This document shows, piece by piece, positions 56,069 through 64,000 of a DNA stretch of 64,000 bases. A program made the translations under genes and the position numbers. The DNA is from Symbiotaphrina buchneri. Its lineage: Eukaryota; Ascomycota; Symbiotaphrinales; Symbiotaphrinaceae. The notes beneath the pieces were generated by a model. It was not told the origin of the DNA. It saw only the letters and a list, made by a program, of their open reading frames with translations, and ran no database searches. Position 1 is the first letter of the stretch, and the number at the start of each line of letters is the position of its first letter. The stretch spans positions 248,001-312,000 of the forward strand of contig BCIG01000011.1 in NCBI GenBank assembly GCA_001599915.1, in the 5' to 3' direction.

Positions 56069-57131
56069 TCACATAATTATGCACTTGCTGCCACTGCCGC
56101 CGCCGGATTTACTTGGCCCTTTGACTGAGAGTGCTGCTCTTGCAGCTTCGGTGAAAGCCTATATTCGAATAAGTATGAGACACACAGAAAGCCATTGATT
56201 TGTGCGTATACCTCGTTGACACCACGGTTACGCATTGCTGAGCACTCTGTTGCATGTGTTAGTCTATCGGCGAAGTATGGATAAGGTAGGCTCTGGCATC
56301 CATACCCAGATACCGTAACGCGCCTATTCTCCGAGCTACCTCTAGGCCCTGCTCGTAGGTAATGAACTCTTTCTCCCTCCTTCCAGTGGCTTCCGCCCCT
56401 TCCTCCTCGTCGGCGTGGTTTTCTCTCAGATCACATTTGAGAGCAACTAAGACCAGCTTGACGCCCGCGCAGTTCTCCGCAATCTCTCCCACCCACTTGC
56501 TCTCCACGTTCTCAAGGGAATCTTTATTGTCGACCTAGTCCACCAATCAATGTCAAGAAGCGCTTAGAAGCGTTTCGTGGTCTTACACTGAAGCACAGCA
56601 TGATTGCATGTGTGTCGTCATAAGACAAAGATCTTAACCGGTCGAATTCTTCCTGCCCGGCAGTATCCCATAGACTCAGTTCGATATGGACGCCATCAAC
56701 AAAGATATCTAAGGCAAGTGAGCAGATATCCGGCAGGTGCGGAAAACGTCAAGGTATACCGTGGACGTAGTTCTCTGTCTACCTATCAGTAAAGGTCTCG
56801 GACCAGCGATCAATGATGTGTCTCAACTTACCGAAAACTGTGGGTTCGCTGGCAGATAAGCAGTCAACAATGTTGTCGATCAGGAAGGGGCGCGAAACCT
56901 ACTATACTGTGGGGAAATAGCTGCAAAATATGGTCAGTGACGGGGTCATTTTATGAGGCTCAGCAGTCACTACCCTCTGGTGAACACATTCAGTAATGAT
57001 GTTTTCCCACATGCACCGTCCCCTCTGAATCATGGTCAGTGACACGGACGTGGCGACGACACAAGCGCGAATTGACCATACAACAACACCAACTTTCGTT
57101 GGACCGTTTTACTCCCACCGCAGAGTGGCAT
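56069..57131 (-). CDS. Rho-type small GTPase Rho3
   Basis: Nine exons (57082-57131, 56974-57024, 56903-56920, 56832-56848, 56760-56774, 56587-56708, 56306-56534, 56212-56246, 56069-56158) give 208 residues. Exons 3, 4 and 5 are only 18, 17 and 15 nt and together encode the effector loop (YFPTVYEPTVFENYVHD). The G boxes are present: [12 protein letters not shown] (G1), [19 protein letters not shown] (G3), ALKCDLRE (G4) and [10 protein letters not shown] (G5). The Rho insert is charged ([17 protein letters not shown]). The C-terminal CaaX box is CIIM. The sequence fits the Rho3 group, which controls polarised exocytosis and actin organisation at hyphal tips. The start [13 protein letters not shown] has the usual Rho3-type N-terminal Cys. 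Confidence 0.93.
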
Positions 57132-58056
57132 ATCGATTGCGCAATAATGGCGGATCTGGGGTGACCTTAGATTTGTTGTGAGGTTCGTCGGCGACGGGGC
57201 GCGATGGCAGCTGTATAAGAAAGCAGGAGGGCCGACAGGACGAAAGGCCTAGAGGCACTGTTCTCGTTCTGGACATTTACCTTTTCAAGATTACTATGGA
57301 CTTTGTCCAGGGAACGGACAACAAGATCAGCCAAATCTACCTTACTTTTGGAACTTGCCGCTATTTTGGTTAGCCCGGACATTGATCTATTTATTCATTG
57401 GACCGCAAACTGTCCCAACTTCCGATCGCTTGATGAAGGAATAGAAAAGCCGCCGGCCGCTTGCCCAGGTAAGGTAGCTCGTACGGTCCTTTACCTGGCG
57501 AGCCTGGACCTACTACCTTACCTACTTCCGAGCGGTCCAACCGTACGACCACAGCAGGATAATTTGTGCTGTTGAAGTGATGATGCCATTGCTTACCTAC
57601 CGTTAGCATCTCGTTGCTTACCTACGTGATGGAGTTAACTACACTGTACAGCGTAAGCGTCTCTACGGCAAGGTTAACCGCAGCGGCAGTTGATTTTTGG
57701 CTGGCCTACCAGTACTCGTTTTGCCTAGGTATCTACCGTACCTCACTTCGAGGCCACATCTGGCCACATAGATAAATGAATCGAGGTAGCTATCCATACC
57801 TTACCCTGCGGACACTGAAGAAGCTCAACTACTCATATCCCTGGATATGAGGTAGCTGCTGGCTTCACGATAATGGATGGGGTATTCAGGAGCAGGGCAG
57901 GTACGGTACTTGATAAAGCAGTTCCGATGTGTATGTACTCCATTGCCTACGCGTGAGGCATTCATGCGACCACTGGAACAATCATATCCTGAGACTGCAG
58001 ATCAGCCACGGCAGCACCATCAACATAAATCATAATATCCCGTCCAAAAGCAGTCA
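57132..58056. promoter_or_regulatory. Rho3 upstream region
   Basis: A 925 bp spacer between the Rho3 start and the CWC25 3' end. It contains clustered TACCTTACCTAC/GGTAAGGTAGC words (57468-57610) and CCTAGGTATC near 57724, motifs found in other spacers of the window. No gene was seen. Confidence 0.4.
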
Positions 58057-59304
58057 CTAATCGTCCCTATCCCTTTCCAGGGCGCCCCTTCCCCTCCGAA
58101 CTCGCTCGGCCAGATCTAAGTCGCCGGCTTTGCGGTTGAGCCCCGAAACAAATTGCCCTTTCCCACCGTACCTAGCCGACCTCATCCTTGATGCTTCTTC
58201 TGCTTCCCTCTCGACCCTCTCTTTTTCAGCGATTGCCGCCAGTCTTTTCTCCCGGTCTGCATCCAATTCCGATGCATCGGCTTGCATAGCCGCAAGCTTC
58301 CTCAAGCGTTCTGCTTCAATCGTCTCTGCTGAAGGGGCCCCTATCCTCCCATCATCCTCCGTTTTGCGCCGCCGTTCATCTTGCCGGCCGGGTGGGCTGG
58401 AATCCCTAGGCCTGTACGATCTGCGAGGCGAAGGATCTTGCCATGGTGATCGTGACTTATGCCTCGCCCGCCCGGAGTGACGACCTTCTTCCCTACGGCT
58501 GCTGTATTGTGATGCATCGCTGCGCCTCCTGTATGGTGATGGAGATCTCGAATATGAATCCGACCGTCGCCTCCTCCTCGTGTCTCTATCAGACACTGGA
58601 GATATAGATCGCGAGGATGACGGAGATTGGGAGCGGCGGCGTTTGCGGTGGCTATCATGATGATGCCGCCTTTCGTCTCTTTCATCGTCATCTCTTCGGC
58701 GTCGCTTGTGACTCCTATCATCGTCATAACGATCCTCCCGATGGCGGTGCTTTCGATGTTTTCGTTCTCGGTCTTTACTCTTGGAGACCCCATCCGCTTC
58801 AATTCCAGCCGCTTTCAGTAAGGCCCGTCTCCTGACCGGATCATTCATCATAGCTTCGTAGGCAGCCTGTTCTTGCTTCTTGATCGCCAGGAGAGGATCA
58901 TCACGGATCTTCGCGGCGGTATCCTTCAAGGTATTAGCCTTCTGCAGCGCCATGAATGATTCCTGCGTCGCGGCCTTCTCCAGCTTCTTGTTCTCCGTAC
59001 CGGTCAATAGTGAGTCGATTCGCCGTTTGCCGAGAAGGTAACCCTCCATCTCTTCAGTGGTCCCTGCTTGACCGTCCGCCGGGCCAGAATACATCCAGTC
59101 GACCCTATTGAGACGCTTCTTGCCGCCAGCAGCTTCCTGCATCTCTTGCAACTCCTGTATCTGCCTCTCCTCCGCTCTCTCTTTCATCATTTGATCGATC
59201 CGCTTCCGTTCCTCCAGAGCTTTCTTCTCCTCCTCCCATACCCGCCGCTGGTTGCTCATGAGCACAGGGTGCCATGATTTCTTCAAGTTGAGATCACCAC
59301 CCAT
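58057..59304 (-). CDS. CWC25: Pre-mRNA-splicing factor Cwc25
   Basis: Single exon, 415 residues from the ATG at 59304, chosen because [20 protein letters not shown] is the conserved N-terminus; an upstream in-frame extension is longer but untypical. The N-terminal domain has [24 protein letters not shown] and [15 protein letters not shown] 130-residue Arg/Asp/His/Ser-rich middle follows ([27 protein letters not shown]). The C-terminus is charged ([20 protein letters not shown]) and ends [17 protein letters not shown] and [12 protein letters not shown]. Cwc25 binds the activated spliceosome and is required for the first catalytic step. It is divergent from CSN2. Confidence 0.93.
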   Translation of the reverse strand: MGGDLNLKKSWHPVLMSNQRRVWEEEKKALEERKRIDQMMKERAEERQIQELQEMQEAAGGKKRLNRVDWMYSGPADGQAGTTEEMEGYLLGKRRIDSLLTGTENKKLEKAATQESFMALQKANTLKDTAAKIRDDPLLAIKKQEQAAYEAMMNDPVRRRALLKAAGIEADGVSKSKDRERKHRKHRHREDRYDDDRSHKRRRRDDDERDERRHHHDSHRKRRRSQSPSSSRSISPVSDRDTRRRRRSDSYSRSPSPYRRRSDASQYSSRREEGRHSGRARHKSRSPWQDPSPRRSYRPRDSSPPGRQDERRRKTEDDGRIGAPSAETIEAERLRKLAAMQADASELDADREKRLAAIAEKERVEREAEEASRMRSARYGGKGQFVSGLNRKAGDLDLAERVRRGRGALERDRDD

Positions 59305-59720
59305 CTTGATAAGCCTGACGTAAAAGACTAGCAAGTGGTCAAAAGATGAAGGTATCGTCGAAGTGGCAGCACCACAAAAGCTTTTGGGGGTTGCAGGGCG
59401 GAAGAGGTTGGAGAGTACGAAGCATCCGTCAAGATTCGCCTCGCATAACAACACTTCAAGCTCAGGCCTCGCCAAAACGCGCTAGGCCTATCTAGTTCAA
59501 GTCTGTTTTTATCGATACCGCTCCCGCATCTAAGCTATGTGCGTACCTCCACCGTACCGTAGCTCGATAAGGTATGCTCCACCCCGGTTACCTTCCTTGA
59601 GCTCCGCATCAGAGAGATCGCTTTTCGACGAGTTCCGACTCAGGTACTCTTTGAAGGGCAGACGCCTTTAGCCGCCCGTCCTCATATTCCCGGGGAAAGT
59701 AAATTTGCAAATCGACCACC
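59305..59720. promoter_or_regulatory. Divergent promoter region CWC25 / CSN2
   Basis: A 416 bp spacer between two divergent starts with no gene of its own. Shared promoter function is inferred from orientation. Confidence 0.45.
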
Positions 59721-61470
59721 ATGTCGGACGAAGATGATTTCATGCAGGAGTCCGATCAGGAGGAGTAGGTAAACCTACTAGAAGAGCTGATACAGTACTG
59801 ATATCGTCCAGGTACGACTTCGAATACGAGGACGAAGATGAGGAAGAAAGCGGAGATGTCGACATTGCCAACAAGTACTACAATGCGAAACAGATGAAGG
59901 CGGATAATCCAGAGGAAGCTATCGCAGAATTCCTAGGCCTTCCGGCGCTTGAGCCGGAGAAAGGAGACTGGTAGCATGAACCTGATGAGCAAGCTGGATT
60001 CTCTGTAGCTAACTTCGAGGAGGGGCTTCAAAGGACTGAAACAAGCTATCAAACTGGAATTCAAATTAAAGCAATATGACAAGGTCAGGACCTCGAGCGA
60101 CATGACCGTGATCGGAGACTTACTCACTAACCATCTCTCTCAGGCGACGGAGCATTATCGAGAGCTGCTCACCTACGTGAAGTCGGCGGTTACACGCAAT
60201 TACTCGGAAAAGTCCATTAACAACATGCTGGACTACATAGAGAAGGCCTCAGAAGACCAGAGTGCGTATCAGTGCATGGAGCAGTTCTATTCGATGACCC
60301 TGGAATCCTTCCAAAACACGAACAACGAGCGATTGTGGTTAAAGACAAATATCAAACTTGCACGTTTATGGCTGGAGCGTAAAGACTATGCGCAGTTGTC
60401 TAGAAAGGTCCGAGAGCTTCATAAGGCTTGTCAGCGCGAAGACGGCACAGACGACCCCAGCAAAGGTACCTATTCGCTTGAGGTTTATGCGTTGGAGATC
60501 CAGATGTACTCAGAAACGAAGAACAACAAACGGCTCAAGGTACTGTGGGCTGGATCAATCCACAAAATAAGTGCTGACATAGAAAGGCGTTGTACGAGAG
60601 AGCACTCAAAGTACGCTCTGCTGTTCCACATCCCAAAATCATGGGCGTGATCAGAGAATGTGGGGGCAAGATGCATATGAGTGAAGGTATGTCTGCAATC
60701 TCTAGACGAGGGTCTGTTGCTGATAGGCTATTACTGTAGAGAATTGGAAGGATGCACAGAGCGACTTCTTTGAGTCGTTTCGAAATTATGATGAAGCCGG
60801 GTCATTGCAGCGGATCCAAGTCCTCAAGTACCTCGTGCTTGCCACAATGCTGATGAAATCTGACATCAATCCGTTTGACTCGCAAGAGACGAAGCCTTAC
60901 AAGAATGATCCGCGAATCGCCGCAATGACTGAGCTCGTCGATGCCTATCAACGTGACGATATAGAGAAGTACGAATCGACTCTCCAGAACAACAGGGATG
61001 TGTTGGAAGATCCCTTCATCGCAGAGAATATCGACGAAGTGACAAGGAATATGCGCACCAAAGCCGTGCTTAAGCTCATTGCGCCTTATACAAGGTTCAC
61101 TCTTGCTTTTGTTGCCAAGCAGCTGAACATCTCTGTTCCGGAAGTCCAGGACATTATCGGCTTCTTGATAGTGGATCAGAAGCTACGTGGCAAGGTGAAT
61201 CAAGAGAATGGCACGGTCGAGATCGGAACGATCAGTGATCTAGATCGCATGCGATCATTACAAGAATGGAGTGCATCAGTTGGCTCGTTATGGTCCACGG
61301 TCCTCTCTGAAGGAGAAGGGTTTCGGATAGACGAGACGCAGTTTCCCGTTGGTTCTCAGTCATTTGCAGGTGGGTTGAGTGAGTCGCCTAGCAAGAGGAT
61401 GAATGGCGGCGGGAGGAGCAGGCCTCCACCTGCATTCAAGGGCAAGTTCTTTGGAGGAAGAGCAAAATGA
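59721..61470 (+). CDS. CSN2: COP9 signalosome subunit 2
   Basis: Six exons (59721-59764, 59812-59970, 60023-60083, 60144-60539, 60587-60686, 60740-61470) give 496 residues. Joins restore [57 protein letters not shown] and [19 protein letters not shown]. The acidic N-terminus, the helical-repeat region and the C-terminal PCI domain ([48 protein letters not shown]) are all present, with a Gly/Arg/Pro-rich extension at the end. CSN2 is a scaffold subunit of the signalosome that removes Nedd8 from cullins and controls development in filamentous fungi. Confidence 0.95.
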
Positions 61471-63088
61471 GATGGTAGTTCGCACGGTACCCTTGATTAA
61501 AGCTCTGGCCAGGGTGATACAGCGCTCTTCGGCGTCAACGGAGCGGCATCGATCTCAATCGGGGTTGCTGGATGGCTTGATTCCACTTTTGTCGGCGGAT
61601 AGGTAAAATGCATATGCTATGGCGTTTCATCTTTGATCCGCTGCTGTTACTTATTTCGTATGCCGGGGTGTTTTGAGGCGGGGAGAAAGCTAGATCGGGA
61701 CACGCACACAATCAACAAACGTGCTAGACACCGCGTACAAAGCATCTAACCTTGCCTTCTCCAGGGCGTGCCTTTGTTCCAAGGTTCCCAGAAAATGAAT
61801 TGGCAAGGAGGATTGGATGACTGGCATGGGGTATAGGGGTCAGAGTTCCGGAGACGAGAGCGGCGGGTAGCTGCCGCGCCCTAGTGCCCAGAGAGTGCAA
61901 GCTTTTGATGTGGCTTGTCTGGGCCGGTACGGAGGGAGTAGAGAGTACCTTAAGGTACGGAGTGTGGAGTGATAACTCAGAGAGACTCGCCAGACAAGCG
62001 TCGATACTGTTGTTTGGTGACCAATTGGAGGTCATGGCATGCGGTGACATTTGCTTCACCGTGCAGGGGACAAGGGACTCAGGATTGCGTGCTCCGTATA
62101 TCACATCTCACATCTATCCATGACGAGTAGTCCCCAGTGTGGATATTGCTGATGATGCTCGTACTGGAAGAAAAAGGATCCCGGCCGGCAGCCTCACCGA
62201 AACTCAATGCAGACCAGTGGTCCTGGAGGCGGACCACGGGCGACGAGCGGCACTCGGAAATAGAGTAAAAAGCAGCCCTGAGGTTCTGCAGCCAGCAACT
62301 TGTAAAGTCGCCCATCCAGCGCCACATTGCTAGCTGCAGCGCCCTTCCGCACGCTGCCCCGGCTGATACCAGAGTTGACGGAGCGGAGAGGAAGATGTGG
62401 GACAGTCCCTCGCAAAGGACCAATGACCAGTTGCGAAACCTCTCTTCCAGCGTCTCCACCGGCGCCAATTGATCGGTTGAGTCGGATCGTCGTTCTTTTT
62501 ATCTCGACAATTTCCCGTCATCACGGCCCACGCCTGCAGAGCGCAGCATAGAGCCAGAGCTACTTCCCCCGCTGTCCTCTGCTTCAATGAACTTTGTGCG
62601 ACGTACCTGAAGACGCCACGCCTTGCCAGTCACGACTTTGGCTGAGCTACCACCTGCCTAGGTAGTGTGATTTATTGGAATTCTAAGGAGCCGGGCCCCT
62701 GAGGTCGCCGAAGGAGTGCAACCGGACAAGCATCATTGTCCATGCCGGCCATCCAAGGTGAGTACGAAGATTTCCTCATGAATTGCCGGGCCGTAGGATG
62801 CTCGTGCCGGCAACCTCGTGGGAGGTTTCGAGCGAAGAGCTTATGCAGCGCAGCTGCGCGGCCGCGATGCCCGGGGCCAATGGGCCGGAATCAAGGGCCC
62901 TGAGCCTGCAAGTCTGTAATCTGCATCCAGGACAGGCTAGAGATGCTGCGATACGTCCGACAGATTCGTTTGTTGTGTGCTCTACGGAGCTGCAAAGGCA
63001 ACTAACTGGACTGCCAGCCCCGAGCATGACTTGACCTGCCCTGACTTACTTGGATGCATTCATTGATTGACGGATTCATCGATGATAG

Positions 63089-63124
<36 letters not shown>

Positions 63125-63619
63125 CCTCTCGCACCTTGCTTTTGTATTGATTATAAAAAGGGGGACGGGCTTGCTCTCCGCGGGCAATTCCCAGTCGTCC
63201 AGTTTTCACTCGTACCAATTAACGCACCACCGAAGCCGTTCCACTTCCTTCGTCCCACCTGAGACCTGAAGCTGCTCGAACCATTCCGCCTGTCGACGGG
63301 AGCGCGCAGCAAACGCATCGATGCGATCCTCCTCGCCAGTCATCACCCTCGCCGTCGCCGTCGACGTACTCATGACATTTGCTCCAGTCCATCAGCGAGC
63401 ATCTCTGTCACTAAATCCTCCCAAATTGCTGAGGCTGCTGTAGAGATTCTAGGAGTTTCAACCTGCTCGCTGAAGACTCTCAATCTTATCACCATCTCCA
63501 ACCCCCAGCGTACGATCACACATTATATCATCCATTCACTGTAACCATTATTCCACCTCCGTCATTCGCCGCGTCTTGCCTCGCCTCGCCTCGTCCCGCC
63601 AGCCTGCCGCTCGAGCGTG
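61471..63619. other. Long intergenic region, no gene recognised
   Basis: About 2.1 kb. It contains a TACGGAGGGAGTAGAGAGTA and GGTACGGAGTG cluster at 61927-61966 and a (CA)n tract at 63091-63120. From about 63200 it is pyrimidine-rich promoter-like sequence of the otubain-like gene. Frames on both strands are short and lack family resemblance. Confidence 0.45.
63091..63121. repeat. (CA)15 microsatellite
   Basis: Thirty bases of perfect CA dinucleotide repeat. Confidence 0.95.
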
Positions 63620-64000
63620 ATGGGCGAACGATATGCAACGATAGACAGTTTTAGTCACCGGTGGGCCCCGACGTACGGACATTATTCGCAATTGGCTTTG
63701 CCGACGGCGCTGGATGCTCCTCCATATCACACTCCGCCTTACCAAGCCGCCTCTCTTGCTCCTCCTTCTCTTCCTCTTCCCCTTCCTCTGCCTCGGCTGG
63801 CGGAGTTTACCGACTACATCGACTGTGTCCCAGCCCGCCCTCCAGGCCGGACCACGCACAAGATGGAACCGCTGACGTCCCAAGAAGAGCTGGCAAATCT
63901 GCAGAAACTGTCGAATGAGTACGAGCCGGAAATTGGGGTACAGGGAAATTCTGCACTCCGCTAGCGAACAATTGCTTACTAGGATCGTGAGAAGGGTCCA
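63620..64000 (+). CDS. Otubain-like deubiquitinase, 5' part (3' end outside window)
   Basis: Exon 63620-63937 (106 codons) and the first 18 bases of the next exon from 63983, with a 45-bp intron (GTACAG donor, TTACTAG acceptor), read EEPLT-type sequence MEPLTSQEELANLQKLSNEY followed by EPEIG-DREKGP. The N-terminal part is low-complexity, Pro- and Tyr-rich (ALPTALDAPPYHTPPYQAA, PLPLPLPRLAEF). From memory, fungal otubains (OTU-domain ubiquitin thioesterases) have exactly such a Pro-rich leader followed by ELxxLQxLSNEYEPEV and GPLVG. The catalytic domain lies beyond the window, so the call rests on about 30 residues. Confidence 0.6.

Noticed and set aside
59305-59475. N-terminal extension of Cwc25 to 59475
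   Set aside because: The conserved family start [11 protein letters not shown] begins at 59304, and the extension lacks similarity.
1-64000. CRISPR arrays, rRNA genes, bacterial-type operons
   Set aside because: No evenly spaced direct repeats or rRNA signatures were seen; the window is eukaryotic and intron-bearing.

Overview
The window is nuclear DNA of a filamentous ascomycete (Pezizomycotina). Genes are compact, most carry one to several introns of 42-75 bp with GT..AG ends, and the protein families are the standard single-copy set of these fungi. Short dispersed motifs such as TACTCCGTA and TACCTTACC in the spacers suggest Eurotiomycetes or a neighbouring class, but that is a weak inference. 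Twenty-six protein genes (two cut by the window ends) and one intron-containing tRNA gene can be supported.

Left part (1-28.9 kb), mostly ordinary housekeeping genes: N-terminal part of an involucrin-repeat-like giant protein (-), nucleolar RNA helicase Has1 (-), phospholipase D (-), a TA-flanked non-autonomous DNA transposon (MITE), a molybdate-transporter gene with one frame break, Coq7 (-), Rtf1 (+), low-molecular-weight protein tyrosine phosphatase (-), cholinephosphotransferase with a 10-nt micro-exon (-), an unidentified small coiled-coil gene (-), coatomer gamma subunit (-), phosducin-like protein Plp2 (+) and an Fcr3/AP-1-like bZIP factor (-).

Middle part (28.9-46 kb): a gene-poor stretch of about 2.9 kb, then lipoate biosynthesis Lip2 (-), RNase P/MRP Pop7 (+), a pyridoxamine-phosphate-oxidase-like protein (-), a NIPSNAP protein (+), an FSH-type serine hydrolase (+), a lone SNF2-type helicase with an altered P-loop (+) and a tail-anchored FHA protein of the Vps64/Far10/SLMAP type (+).

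Region 46.6-55.9 kb is the accessory island. It starts beside an intron-containing tRNA-Glu and holds four co-oriented genes: a tyrosine recombinase with C-terminal C2H2 fingers (DUF3435-like, related to Crypton/Starship enzymes), an acidic basic-tailed protein, an unidentified acidic protein and a coiled-coil protein. A minisatellite of about 115 bp is interrupted by a captured fragment of what looks like a host gene, and a CACCTAGGTG palindrome recurs across the island. This is the best candidate for an undescribed mobile system. No element ends could be fixed from one window.

Right part (56-64 kb): Rho3 GTPase whose effector loop is encoded by three consecutive micro-exons (-), splicing factor Cwc25 (-), COP9 signalosome subunit 2 (+), and the 5' end of an otubain-like deubiquitinase (+).

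Exon borders were derived by hand from reading-frame continuity, splice consensus and expected family sequence. They are predictions, not transcript evidence.
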